From contig NC_133121.1 in NCBI RefSeq assembly GCF_033568475.1, positions 136,246,375-136,310,374 of the forward strand: a stretch of DNA of 64,000 nt, given 5' to 3'. Numbering within the stretch: the first letter of the stretch is position 1; each line of letters begins with the position of its first letter. Origin of the DNA: Henckelia pumila. Its lineage: Eukaryota > Streptophyta > Magnoliopsida > Lamiales > Gesneriaceae. Both the position numbers and the translations under genes were made by a program. A model generated the notes under the pieces. That model did not search any database. It saw only the letters and a list, made by a program, of their open reading frames with translations, and had not been told where the DNA came from. This document shows, piece after piece, positions 36,201-49,051 of the stretch.

Positions 36201-36646
36201 AAAAAAATTCAACTGAACCAATTTTTAATTAGGCTTATTGGACGAAATTTAATTTTTCCAGATTAAAAAAAAAACTCTACTTGGTTAAATATTTTGACTG
36301 GAACTTGGTTAAATATTGTTGTCCCAATGTATGCCACTGGAAAAAAAATAATGATAATGAAATGGTTAGGTTTTAAATTCAATGCATAGCTAATGCAAGT
36401 GATTACTAAAGTTGGACTATTTCATAAATGCACCGGTCACAACCCGCAGCCACTTTCCTCCAAATGAGTAATGAAATATTATTTTCAGGGTAATATGTCG
36501 AGAGTTCATTGATTCATTGATTTTTTCGTGTATTTCACATCTATTATTAAATATAACTTTTAAATGCACTTTTATGATACTAAGCCAACGCTAGCATGAA
36601 ATTTCCCACTCCACCACAAAACTACCTTTCATAGAGAATATCCTTC
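36201..36646. other. Intergenic DNA
   Basis: AT-rich and gene-free. No repeat ends recognised. Confidence 0.35.
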
Positions 36647-36662
36647 CATCTAGAGGCGGGAA

Positions 36663-36759
36663 GAGTCTATGCTACCACATGACACTGCCCATATGGATAT
36701 CTAACAACCATTTTTTTTTATGTAATACATAAACAGTGCTCATGTGCTAGCATAGACTC
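36663..36759. repeat. 97-bp snapback insert with 12-bp flanking direct repeats
   Basis: Inverted arms GAGTCTATGCTA...CACATGACACTG and CAGTGCTCATGTG...TAGCATAGACTC. Direct repeats CATCTAGAGGCG flank it at 36647-36658 and 36761-36772, a few bases off the arms. Looks like a small inserted foldback element; class unknown. Confidence 0.6.
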
Positions 36760-36772
36760 TCATCTAGAGGCG

Positions 36773-37599
36773 ATACTTGTTTACTCGATATCGGACCATT
36801 CATAGTGATCATATCCATTCTACTATTTTAGTAAGTTATTCACTAATTCCTTTTAGTTATCAACTTATTCTAGTTGATCTTGTTATTGGTGTTTTTTCAA
36901 GGAGTCATTTCAAGCTTTGCTCTCGCTGGACTTCTTATATTGGGATATGGATCAAATTAATAAATAATTATTTTAGGTGGATTAAGGGATGCTACTCAGT
37001 TATTGAGCAATGAAATATCATTAACTCTATTATTAATATCTATGTCACGTGTGATTCAATGAAACATAAAATTTCCCCTAATTTTTTTTATTTCTAGCAA
37101 GTGTGCTCTAGGTGTGAATTCATGTTATAAAAAATAAAACAAGGATTCAAACCTGTGATGGAAGTGAAGCGATCCAAATTTACCATTAAAATTGTTTATA
37201 AAATCAATGTATATCTAGAGATAATGCTCTAAATATATAAATACTGAAAGGGAGCCAACTCCTCATACTGAAAGGGAACCTGCTTATCATTTAACGAAAG
37301 AAATCTCTGCAAGCAGGCTACAAGACGACGGCTGTTGTTAGTTTCATTCAGTAGTATATATAATGCGAATGGTGCCTGAGAAAAAAACAATCATCAACAA
37401 GGAAATGCAACACATTACACTTAAGAATCACATCTTTTTTATTTCTTCCCCAAAACTCAAAGAGACGACCGTAACAGCATAAGTAGTAGTTCATCAAGTT
37501 CACGAAGCTCAAACGAATCTACGGACGGACTAGAAACATAGGACGAAAAAAAAATTCGGAGCTAAGACAGTGAGTGAACAATGAACATGATATGCCAAC
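36773..37599. other. Region 3' of the NET4 gene
   Basis: The part nearest 37600 (~37380-37599) is probably 3' untranslated sequence of the minus-strand NET4 gene. The open frame at 36777-37013 has no recognisable feature. Confidence 0.4.
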
Positions 37600-40500
37600 T
37601 TAAGATGCCATTATAGGTAATCGCTTGTGGCCGAAAACGACCTGGCGAAGCTGATGATAACCGTCGCGGTAATGCTCGAGCGAGAAGCAAAGCTGCCTGA
37701 TTGCTTCTCGTTTCTGTTCTGCTCCTTCTAGAATGATCTCTTGCTTCCTCTCTACTTCCCTTTCCAGTTCTTTGACCCTCGAGCCCAGCTCCTCGGACAA
37801 TTTACGTGCCCTCTCGGCTCCAGCGATCACTTTGACGTGCTCCAAATGCAGTTGGTGCAGGTGTTTGCTCATTTGATCGATCTGTTCACCTTTCTTGGAC
37901 ATCATGCTTTCGTGTTTGAGCTTTAGTGACTCGAGGGTATTGTTTAGTTCTTCCAAACGATCGTTCCTCTCGGTAATATCAGCGTTTAACCGATCTATTT
38001 GACTACGGAATCCACCTTCCTTTTCGTCTTTTCTCATTTCTTGCTCTGAGGATTGGCACGGTGAATCCAATTCTTTTAGTTTATCCTCCAAGTGAGTTTT
38101 TTCCGTCGTCATTTTTGATATATGTGCTCGAAGTTGCTCCTTTTCTTCAGATAAGTTCTTATTGGCATTAGATAATGATTCCATTTGACTTTTGAATTCA
38201 CCTTCCTTCTCGTCTTGTCCGGCCTTGGCTTGTCTTAGTTCGTCTTCTAAGGATTGAAGACGTAAATCCAATTCTTTTATGTTATCCTCCAACTGAGTAT
38301 TTTCTGTTGTCATTCTTGATACCTGTGTTTGAAGTTGCTCGTTTTCTTCGGATAAGCTCTTATTGGCATTACATAACGATTCCATTTGACCTTGGACTTC
38401 ACCTTCCTTCTCATCTTGTCCAGCCTTGGCTTGTCTCAGTTCGTCTTCTAACGACCGAAGACGTGAATCCAATTCTTTTATGTTATCCTCCAACTGAGTT
38501 TTTTCTGTTGTCATTCTCGATATCTGTTCTTGAAGTTGCTGGTTTTCATCGGATAAGCTCTTATTCGCATCAGATAACGATTCCATCTGACCTTGGACTT
38601 CACCTTCCTTCTCATCTTGTCCATCCTTGGCGTGTCTCAGTTCGTCTTCCAACAACTGAAGACGTAAATCCAACTCTTTTTGGTTATCCTCCAAGCTAGT
38701 CTTTTCTGTTGTCAGTCTTGATATCTGTGTTTGAAGTCGCTCGTTTTCTTCAGATAAGCTCTTATTGGCATTAGATAGCGATTCCATTTGACCTTGGAAT
38801 TCGCCTTCCTTCTCGTCTTGTCCAGCCTTAGCTTGTCTCAGTTCGTCTTCTAAAGATTGAATACGTAAATCCAATTCTTTAATGTTATCCTCCAAGTGAA
38901 TCTTTTCCTTTGTCATTCTTGATATCTGCTCTTGAAGTTGCGCTTTTTCTTCGGATAAACTCTTATTGGCATTAGATAACGATTCTTTTAATCCCCTGAT
39001 TACTTGATCACTATCTGAAAGGCTGGTTTTGTACCTGGTTATCTCGTCTTGCAGCTCCGAAACCTCTCTTCTCTCTTTCTCGAGTTTGTTTTTTGCTTCT
39101 GATGCCTCAGTTTGCGCTGATTCGAGCTGATTCTGGAAGTTCTGAATCAACGAGCCCTTGCTCGTGAGTTCCTGCCTCAATTTCTCTATTTCCTCCCCTG
39201 AATCGCGAAGCTTCTCTTCCGCGATTCTCAGCTCTTCTTCTAGCCTCTGAATTTTGTAGACAGAGTTCGAATCCTCTTCCGAAACTTTAGGATCACTAAC
39301 AGGATTATTTGAATCTTCCAAAGACTGTTGATACTTTTGAAGCTCCATTGTCAAGTGAGTAACTTCTTCTTCGGAATGCTTTGTCTTTTCTTTAGCAACT
39401 CGCAGCTCCTCTTCATAAACAGCTATCTTGGAGGAAAATTCAGCATTGGCATCGTGGGATTTCTTGTGCCCTTGTTCAATCTCTTGTTGGAGCATCTGCA
39501 GCTTCTCCTTCACCTCCCTAAGCTGGATCTCTAACTCAATATTCTTCTGTCGCAACTCTTGCGTCTCCGCGTCATTGCTCGTGGTGATATTGTCATTATC
39601 AATGAAGGAATCATCAGTCTCCGATTCAGAACTCGATGACTCATCTACTTTACTTCCGCCGCCACCAAGAAAAACATCAAATCCTGCAGCACGGGAACCG
39701 GACTTAACATGACTTTTCTTTCGACTCGGAGAACCGGTACTTCGTTCTGAGCCCACATCAGAAATTCCGGAACCTTGAGACACAAGATCTGAGGGCATGG
39801 CTTTTCGGAGTTCCCCGGAGACAATATCATATCGCTCAGCCAATGATCGATACATGCGATAAAACTCCTCCACCAGATTGACCAATTCTGGTCTCTTCTT
39901 AAAATACAGTTCAGCCTTTTTGGCAAATGAATCCGCGTCCTCTTCGATGAGTTTTAGTATTCGTTTGACAAGCTCATCCATTTCTGAAATCAATAAACTC
40001 ATCATATTTTGGGTCATAGTTTGTATCAATGTGGTGTGCAAGAACATTATAGTTGAAACCATTTTCTAATTTCCATTACTACTGTTGTTGCACTTATCGT
40101 GTACCCAAAAAGAAATTTTTAAGTCATTGAATACATACGAGATCAATGAAATGGACAAAGGTATTCAAATTAATAATACATGTTCAGTTCCAAATATCTA
40201 ACCTTCAAGATTTTCTTGTAGCCACTTGGAGTTTTTAGGACTAATGTGGCTATCCCACCACCAAGAGTGAGACTTCTTTGATTCCAATCTCTTCATTCTA
40301 TTTGGCTTCGCCTATAGAAAAGTAGTTTTAAGATCACATTAGAAACGAGCAAATGGAAACTGGGAAAATAAACAAACTAATCTATAATAGTTACAATGTA
40401 TATGTATGCATCCACTGTATTACATTAAACTATTGATATGGACTCTCTCAAGTTCCACCCACTAGTTTACTGTTAAGAATCGTCCGCAAATTAGTACGGG

Positions 40501-40893
40501 GGCGTAGGGCTGGACCTAGAAGGAGTGAGCAGGGCTAATATCTCCCATTTAAACAAACAGAAACCTTCAAATTCTACTGCTAACACAGCTACATATTACT
40601 TCACCAAATGGACTGAAGAAATACCAATGGATGGCCTCAGCCGCGGATTGGAAAGGCGTGGAATGCTTAATCTACATTCATCTTCTTTATGAATAGGTCC
40701 TCCTAAGTGTATATAGCCCCACAACACTAAGTCTCCACATCGCTGGAGTTCCCCGATCTGTTACGGTTTACATGATATCTCTCATTCAAAACTAGTATTC
40801 CAATTAACAAACCTATGCCTGGAGGATTACATTTGCATTCTTGAATAAAAAAATATAGTGTTGAAATAAGTTTCTTACATCTTTTGATGCCAT
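37600..40893 (-). CDS. NET4: NETWORKED 4-type actin-binding protein (NAB + long coiled coil)
   Basis: Plant-specific NET superfamily: an N-terminal NAB domain binds F-actin and a coiled coil targets membranes. NET4 proteins in Arabidopsis decorate tonoplast-associated actin and bind RABG3/Rab7 GTPases. Exons 40879-40893 (MASKD only), 40203-40311 and 37600-39983 give ~835 aa with phases 0 and 1. The ATG in intron 2 at 40062 is not the start: a normal acceptor at 39984-39985 joins exon 2 to [11 protein letters not shown], completing the NAB domain (residues ~18-95, [20 protein letters not shown] through [15 protein letters not shown]). Then comes the NET4-like [17 protein letters not shown], a Ser/Asp-rich linker, and ~650 residues of coiled coil. 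Five tandem 67-residue units dominate the second half, which makes the protein much longer than I recall for Arabidopsis NET4A/B. A 5'-UTR intron (40896-42358) is likely. A broken second copy lies at 57.2-64 kb. Confidence 0.93.
37993..38985 (-). repeat. Five 201-bp in-frame tandem repeats in NET4
   Basis: Units begin at 38985, 38784, 38583, 38382 and 38181, exactly 201 bp apart; the last is slightly shorter (~63 codons). Each encodes 67 residues starting [13 protein letters not shown] and running through [34 protein letters not shown]. Being a multiple of three, copy number can change without frameshift. 67 is not a clean multiple of the heptad, so each unit must carry a stutter. Confidence 0.95.
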
Positions 40894-40999
40894 TACTGCA
40901 AACTCAAAGCAACCTGATACTTCTGAATTCTTGGTAAAAGCAAATGAAACACCTGGATTAGCCAGATAATATGTAAGCATGGATTAATGTAAAGATGGA

Positions 41000-42358
41000 A
41001 ATCATCTAACAAATATATATATTTTCTAACTAACTCATTCATAAGCATGAACTATACTGTATCAGACTATCAGTTGCACCTAGAAGTGTATTCTACAAAT
41101 TACATGCTCATAAATTCTTTCAAATCGCGTATGAGGTTTCGAAATATTGATTACTGTAAACGTTGCAATGTTTAATTTAACAGTACAAGAGATTCATAAA
41201 ACAAGAAATGATTATTGCAGCCACAGTGGCATTAAACATGCAAACACACCATATGTTCCCACAAACAGCAGTCGGAAGCTAGAACAACAGAATCAACTAC
41301 CGTTGCTTCGATCTAGATGTTCACAGGCATTCGAAACAGCACTTCTACTAGTGGAGTACGTTGGATCGGGAAAAAAAAATTTCGATGTTCGATCAAGATT
41401 TTGTTATTTCAAACATAAACGTTCATACTCAAATACACCAAAAAAATTAGCTTGCATGACCTCTGTTTCATCTCTATGTGAAAGTACTAGATAACTAATA
41501 CACACAAACAAAAAAAATTTTTTTTTTTTAAAAAAACAAAACTACAGGTAAATGTCATATCCCTACTTGCCTAAGATTCAAAGACTTATAAAAGCATAAT
41601 ATTTTTTTGCAATTAAAGAAATTAAATGTCTAATAACTAAGTTGGAATAGCAAGCGGCCGAAAATATAAATAGAATTAATGCCAAGTGGGCCACATTTGT
41701 TATGTAGGCCCATGGGCCAGAAAATAAATTAGTGGACCGATATTATCTTACTGCTATTAGTATGCAGAATGCGTACAACTGTCCTCACCAGTCACCACAC
41801 ACGTAAATCCACCAACATACATTTATTGTTTTCCTTTAATAACTCGTGAATTATTCTCTCTCGTCTCAAATTTAGAGCTAAGTTTGTTTGTTTTTTTTTT
41901 CCCTAGAGAATTAAAATATTTTATAAATAAATTTTTTATTTTATTTTATTTATTTCATTCATTGAATGATTATGTATGTATGATTATTTTACATTTCTAC
42001 TAAATACTAGAAGCTGAAATATATATCTTAATTTATTTATATTTATATATTAAAAAACACAGATAGTCTACTTTCCAAGAAAGGAGATAGATTCAGCAAG
42101 TTCATCGTGATAAAGACAGCTACTCATGAACTATAATATCATAGAGTACTTTAGTTCCATCCCAAAGATAAAAAAAATCAGAAAAACCAAAATTAAATCT
42201 TTTGCAGAAAATTAAGTAAAATGTGAATATTATTGTGATCACATATATAATATCTCATTTTAAAACGAACAACTTACAAAGATGGGAAATGTTTCGAGTT
42301 CATATTCCAACAGAAGCTTTGCGAAAAAAGGTTCAAATTTCAAGATTTGCACATACCT
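41000..42358. other. NET4 leader intron (presumed)
   Basis: No conserved coding segment on either strand. The plus-strand frame at 41147-41494 has no domain and no splice support. The region is most simply the first intron of NET4. Confidence 0.4.
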
Positions 42359-42650
42359 CAGATCAGGAGCAATTGCATGCTTAGCTAGCTATTTCCAGTA
42401 AATCATCATAATCCCCAGCAGCAAAAACTATAATTAAAAAAAAACAAAACAAAAAGAAAACAAGAAACAAAGAAAATCAGTGGAAGAAGAATTGAATTCT
42501 TCTGAGAAGAGGGATTTTCAATTAAAATCTGAAGAAGATTTTGGTTGTGGAAATTAAAAGAAAGCAAGAGAATGGCTGACCTTTTTTTTTTTTTTTTTTT
42601 AATCTTGTTGAATCTAACTTCAGCAAGAAAGAGAGATTGGGATATATAAT
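42359..42650 (-). promoter_or_regulatory. NET4 5' UTR exon and TATA-like box
   Basis: On the minus strand CTGAG|GTATGT at 42358-42359 is a good donor for a leader intron whose acceptor TTTGCAG lies two bases before the NET4 ATG. A TATATAT box occurs at ~42643-42648. The leader contains a long homopurine/homopyrimidine run (~42581-42600). Confidence 0.45.
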
Positions 42651-42922
42651 TATTTTTTTTGTGAATGCATTTATTTGAGGAAACGTACATGCAAAACGAT
42701 ATGGGGCAAGTCAAATCTTGTGTTTACATGTACCTGTCTCATATTTGTCTATAAATAATGTATTTTCTAGAATTAAAAATGTGTTTTTTTCAGCTATTAT
42801 TAAATATTTAATATCAATCTCATCACTTATTCGAGAATTATTTTGAAATCTATATACTCTTTAGTCAACTTTATTGGTAGTAATATTACTGAGACTTAAA
42901 ACTATTAATTTAGATTAATTTA

Positions 42923-45607
42923 TGAAACATCCTAGACTTATAAATTTCAAAAATGCGGAAAATTTAAAAATTTTTTCTTTTTCTTTTAATTTAAAAATAA
43001 ATACTAAGTAAAATATTTATATATATATATATATATACATATATGCCCATACATATATGTACAACCATAAAAGAGATTTAAAATTTAATAAATAATTATG
43101 CAACATAAAAATAATTACTAAAACGTCTGAATCGTGCAATACTTAAAATAATTCAAAACAATTTAATCAACAGTGCATACACTAAAAAGTTGCGTGAAAA
43201 TAATACTTAAATCTCAACACTGAAATAAAATCTTCAAATAAAATAGTGTTTAAAATATTCATGCATAGAACACTAGCACGATGCAGACTACGGTCACGGG
43301 GCCACTGCAGCTCCGCTCATACGTCCTCACCACCGGTAGGGGTAACCTGCTCCTCTACGTACCCACCTGTACCATATCAGTGTAGTGAGCTTAGAGGCCC
43401 AACATGCATACTAACAAGGGTTTAAAATAATTTAATACACTTTCATACATAATACTTAACCTATAAATGCATGAGCATGCCTCAAAAATAATAACATAAA
43501 TGTTGCTTAAAGAAATCACTGAATTATATGTAACATACATAATATCATACATACTTGAGTTGTTGAGCACTTATTTTCTTAACATCGAATGGTCCTATCC
43601 GTAAGTGTGACCCATACTTATAGTGCGACTGATCAGTCTAAGAAACCATCGTACGAGGCTGGTGGCGAACCACCCATACATAAATGGCAGAAACTGCCCA
43701 TACATAAATGGCCACACTACTTCAATTTCCACCTAAAATATTTTATTTGCTCAACCATAGAACTTCAATCATAGCATAAAAATTGATTTCATGAATGCAT
43801 GTACTTAAATAAATTGTGTGTGTCCTTCATATATATTTAATTTAATTTTTTACTAACATATAAATATTAAAAATAACTCCAATGCATAAAAATAATTAAA
43901 TATATACTCAGGACACATGCAAATTTTTCATGGATTGTACTGGACTGCTGGCCCTAACACTCAAACCCATTTACTTAAATCTGGCTCATTAACACTGAGA
44001 CTGGCCCATTAACATACTTAAGCCTAATAAAATAATTCTAAGCCCAATAAAATAATTTAAAGCCCATAAATCATCATAGGCCCAATAACAACTTAGACTG
44101 GCCCAATGAGCCCAAAAACCCAAAGACTGGCCCAATAACTTTTATGGGCTTAAAAGCCCATAAAATTAATGGACTAACTTAATTAAAATTTTAAAAGTCC
44201 AAATAAAATTATTTGGGCGTCCAAATAATTTTATTTCAAATTAATTGACCCAAAAACCCATTAATTCATAAAATATTTTAAAAATAAAAAGACTCGAGCC
44301 CGGCCCACCAAACCCGGACCCGGACTCACTTAACCCGACCCACGACCCACTGACTTGACCCGAACCCAAGAACCCGACCCGAACCCAGCCCTAACCCTAA
44401 AACCCGAACACACCCTCCCTCTCCTCCTTGGCCGCCGCGTGCAGCAGCCCTTCTAGGGCTGCTGCCGCCCTGCTCCGGCCACCCCTGGCCGGAGCCCCGC
44501 CGCCCAGACGTAGCCCACGTCTGGGCGGTTCGAACCTAGACCCTGGCCCAGCCCCATGCAACCCACAGAGCCGAGCCCGAGCCACCTTCCTATAATCCTA
44601 GCCTGCGCACGCCTATGACCGAAACTGCATCAGCTGGTTGTCCCGGGCTCGTTTGGCTCGAACCACTCGAGCCACTCGAGTCCAGGCCGTCCCCACACCT
44701 CCTAGGACCCTGAACAGCAGACATACCATCCATGGTTAACCAAAAACGTGGGCATGATTAAGAAACCAAAGAACAATGCGCATCCAACCAACATCCGAAT
44801 AGATTTCTGAAAAATTCTTAATAATTTTCGATGCACACACAACACACACGTAATATATACTGATATGGCACGAAATTAAGAGAAAGAATCATGCATTTCA
44901 CCGAAGAACGAAGAGAAACGAGCGTGAGACGACTTCCGGGACGACGGGACGATGAGCAAACTCGAAGCTTCGAAGAAAATGGCTATGGAGTCTTGGAGAT
45001 GTCTTGAATCGATGAAGAAGATGATGGAGGAGGGTGAGATGTCGGCTGGTGTGATAGAGATTGGCGTGGGGTTGGGTAGGGTAGAATTAGGTTTTTAAAT
45101 TAGTCTAGGTTTTTAATTTAATTAAAATAGGTTTTAGAATAATTAAAAGTTTTAAATACTCTAAATAAAAGTTTAAAAAATCTAATAACTTAAATTAAAA
45201 CATAAAAATCTCGAAATTACAAATTAAGGGAATTTTAAAAATAATTAAAAGTCATTAAAATGGCTAAATTTGGATAAAAATGGACTCCTAAAATTATATA
45301 AAATTAAATACTAAAAATTTTAAGGAAATAAATCTCAAAATAATATTTTTGGGCTCAAATAAGACTCATAAAAATAATTTGGATAGAAAGTTGTCATCTC
45401 GTCCGTCCACGGTCCCGTCTACGCGATCAAATAATTAAAATGCCATAAATCATAAAAATCACTAATTATGGGTTAAGTGCTTGAAAATAAATTAAATCAT
45501 GCACAAATAATTCACATAATTATTTAACCCATAAATCACAAATTTAAATTATTTAAATATCCTAATTATGCATGCGGATTTACGTATTTAAAATACCGGG
45601 TGTTACA
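42923..45607 (-). repeat. 3' LTR of the gypsy element
   Basis: 2685 bp, nearly identical to the 5' LTR. Small differences include a single-base A/T-run indel near 42973 and a 2-bp TA deletion near 45297. Confidence 0.95.
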
Positions 45608-45610
45608 ATT

Positions 45611-45621
45611 CTTCCCCCCTT
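45611..45621 (-). other. Polypurine tract
   Basis: AAGGGGGGAAG on the minus strand, three bases before the 3' LTR; the plus-strand primer of the element. Confidence 0.9.
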
Positions 45622-45652
45622 AAATTGAATTTCGTCCTCGAAATTAAAGTAC

Positions 45653-48600
45653 TTACCCGAACAACTCCGGGTAGCGAGTCCTCATGTCTGCCTCGGTCTC
45701 CCAAGTAGCTTCCTCCTCCGAGTGATTCAGCCACTGGACTCTGACCATCGGTATGACCCGCGTCCTAAGCCTCCGCTCCTCCCTTGCCAAGATCCGCACT
45801 GGCCTCTCCTCATACAATAGATCTGGTGGCAACTGTAAGGGCTCGAAATCCAACACATGCGACGGGTTGGAGACATATCTCCGAAGCATGGATACATGAA
45901 AAACGTTGTGCACCGCCGCTAGCCCTGGTGGTAGAGCTAAACGGTAGGCCAACGTGCCAACTCTCTCCAAGATCTCGAATGGCCCTATATACCTCGGATT
46001 AAGCTTGCCTCTACGGCCAAAACGCACTACTCCCTTCATAGGTGACACCTTCAGGAATACGTGATCACCTACAGCGAACTCCAAATCTCGTCGTCTGCCA
46101 TCTGCATAACTCTTCTGCCGACTCTGAGCTGTCCTCATCCTATCTCGAATCTGAGTCACAATGTCAGCTGTCTGCTGCACAATCTCTGGACCCAGTAAAA
46201 TCCGCTCACCAACCTCATCCCAATGCACAGGAGATCTACATCTCCTCCCATACAATGCTGCATAAGGAGCCATACCTATAGACGACTGGAAACTGTTGTT
46301 ATAGGTAAACTCCACTAATGGCAGTCTAGTCTCCCAAGAGCCCCGAAAATCAATGACACAAGCTCTCAGAAGATCCTCGAGAACCTGGATCACTCTCTCA
46401 GACTGACCATCTATCTGGGGATGAAATGTTGTACTGAACAGAAGCCTAGTCCCCATAGCCGTGTGCAGACTCTTCCAAAACGCAGATGTGAATCTCGGAT
46501 CTCTGTCTGACACAATAGACACTGGTATGCCATGCAGTCTAACAATCTCTCTAATGTAAAGCTCTGCATACTGTGTCAAAGTATAAGTAGTCCTCACCGG
46601 CAAGAAATGAGCTGACTTGGTGAGTCTATCCACAATCACCCAAATCGCTGTACAACCTCTGGCACTCCTCGGTAAGCCAACCACAAAGTCCATCGTAATA
46701 TTCTCCCATTTCCATTACGGAATGGGAAGAGGTCTAAGAAGTCCTGCTGGACGCTGATGCTCTGCCTTGACTTGTTGACAAGTCAAGCACTCTGACACCA
46801 CTCTCCCGATGTCACTCTTCATCCCGGGCCACCAATACAATAGCTGCAAGTCTTTGTACATCTTCGTACTTCTGGGGTGAATGGAGTACGGAGATGTGTG
46901 AGCCTCTGCCAAAATCTCAGCTCTCAACTGATCGACGTTCGGTACCCACATCCTACCACGGTACTGAACGATACCATCCTCCACTGTATACAAGAGATTA
47001 CCTCTAGCCTCATCTCTCTGTCTCCATCGCTGTAACTCCTCATCAGTAGACTGTCCCTCTCTAATCCGATCTCGCAGAACTGGCTGCACCGTCAACACTG
47101 ACAAGCTCGGTGCATGGCCACTCGGATAACACTCCAAGCCAAAAATCTGAATCTCGCTCTGTAGTGGTAACTGTACGGTCAGACATGATACTACTGACGA
47201 CTTCCGACTCAAAGCATCGGCCACTACATTAGCTTTACCCGGATGGTAGCTAATGTCACAATCATAGTCCTTCACCAACTCCAACCATCTGCGCTGTCTC
47301 ATGTTCAACTCCTTCTGTGTGAAGAAGTACTTGAGACTCTTGTGGTCTGTGAAAATCTTGCACTTTTCGCCATACAGATTGTGCCTCCAGATTTTCAAAG
47401 CGAAGACCACTGCTGCTAACTCCAAGTCATGCGTCGGATAATTCTGCTCATGAATCTTTAGCTGTCTCGACGCATACGCAATAACCTTACCACACTGCAT
47501 AAGCACTGCGCCTAAACCCAGTTTAGACGCGTCGGTGTACACCACTAACTCCTCATGTGGCACTGTCATAGCTAACACAGGTGCTGAAGTAAGTGCATCC
47601 TTCAGTTGATCAAAGCTCCTCTGACAATCTGGACTCCAAATATACTTCGCGTTCTTCTTGGTTAAGGAAGTCAAGGGTACTGCAATAGAGGAAAAACCCT
47701 TGATGAACTTCCTATAGTATCCTGCTAAACCCAAGAAGCTGCGAATCTCCGAAGCATTCTTTGGAATCCCCCAATCCCTCACTGCCTGCACCTTGGACTG
47801 ATCCACTGCAATCCCATCCCTAGAAATAATGTGGCCTAGAAACGCCACCTGCTTCAACCAAAACTCACACTTACTGAACTTTGCAAACAGTCGATGCTCC
47901 CTCAAAGTCTGCAAGGCGGTATGCAAATGTTGTATATGCTCCTCAATGCTCCTCGAGTAGATCAATATGTCATCAATGAATACAATGACAAACTGATCTA
48001 GATACGGCTGGAAGACACGATGCATGAGATCCATAAAAACTGCTGGAGCATTGGTCAACCCAAAGGGCATCACCAAGAACTCATAGTGCCCATATCGTGT
48101 CCTAAAGGCAGTCTTAGACACGTCTGAATCTCTGACTCTCAGCTGATGGTAACCAGATCGCAGATCGATCTTGGAGAATACCGAAGCTCCCTGCAACTGA
48201 TCGAATAAATCCTCTATCCTCGGTAGTGGATACTTATTCTTCACTGTGACTCTGTTGAGCTCCCGGTAGTCGATGCACAATCTCATGCTGCCGTCCTTTT
48301 TCTTCACAAACAACACTGGAGCTCCCCATGGAGAAAAGCTAGGACGAACAAAGCCCTTCTCCAACAGCTCCTGAATCTGCTCCTTCAACTCTCTCATCTC
48401 TGTAGGAGCAAGTCGATACGGTGCCTTAGAGATAGGCACAGTATCCGGCAACAACTCAATACTAAACTCCACCTCCCTCACTGGTGGAACTCCTGCAACA
48501 TCATCAGGAAAAACATCTGGATAGTCACGTACCACCTCTATATCTGATAAAGATCTGCTAGAAACGTCTGAGGTAGTGACCACACTAGCAAGAAAGCCCT

Positions 48601-49051
48601 GACATCCATGGCGCAATAATTTCCTCGCACGAACAAGTGATATCATCTGAGGAATACTGCTAGACTGAGATGCAAAGAAAGTAAACATCTCACCTCCTGC
48701 TGGCTTCACTGACACTGTCCTACGTCGGAAATCAATCGAAGCTCCATTAACTGATAGCCAATCCATACCCAAAATCAAGTCAAACCCGGTCAATGGAAGA
48801 ACCACTAGATCTGCTCGAATGGAGTGTCCCTGCAACTCCAATTCCAGATCCCTGATAACACTAGTGGTAGTGATAGTCTGTCCGGATGGCATGGTAACTT
48901 CGTAACCACAGTCGACAACCTCCGGTGTAATGCCTATCCGTCTGATAAAATCTCGGGAGATAAACGAATGCGTGGCTCCTGAATCTAGCAACGCAAACGT
49001 GGAGTTGCCTCCAACTAGAATTCTCCCTGCACGCAGAAGATTCCCAACCAT
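45653..49051 (-). pseudogene. pol: gypsy Pol with one in-frame stop
   Basis: One frame from 49051 to 45653, broken only by TAA at 46715-46717 between LRPLPIP and WKWENITMDFV, where the family has an amino acid. Order: protease ([10 protein letters not shown]), RT ([21 protein letters not shown]), RNase H ([13 protein letters not shown]), integrase zinc finger (HHCC, ending CLTCQQVK), integrase core (D of VDRLTKS, D of SDRDPRF, E of DGQSERV), then a chromodomain-like tail (WLNHSEEEATWETE). Apart from the stop, all catalytic residues are present. The stop would remove the integrase core from the polyprotein. The upstream start is probably by splicing to gag, not the ATG at 49051. Confidence 0.92.

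Noticed and set aside
39645-40062. ATG at 40062 as start of the NET4 protein
   Set aside because: The first ~26 residues are intron sequence; a proper acceptor at 39984-39985 joins the upstream exon carrying [11 protein letters not shown] in phase.
41147-41494. 115-codon plus-strand frame
   Set aside because: No domain, no promoter or splice context; lies in the presumed NET4 leader intron.
43589-43774. 61-codon frame, recurring at 51120-51305
   Set aside because: Identical because it lies in both LTRs; no domain.
44380-44410. Telomere-like CCCTAA units in the gypsy LTR
   Set aside because: Only two units; not an interstitial telomere array.
44397-44585. 62-codon Ala/Arg-rich frame, recurring at 51928-52116
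   Set aside because: LTR sequence (GC-rich block), not a gene.
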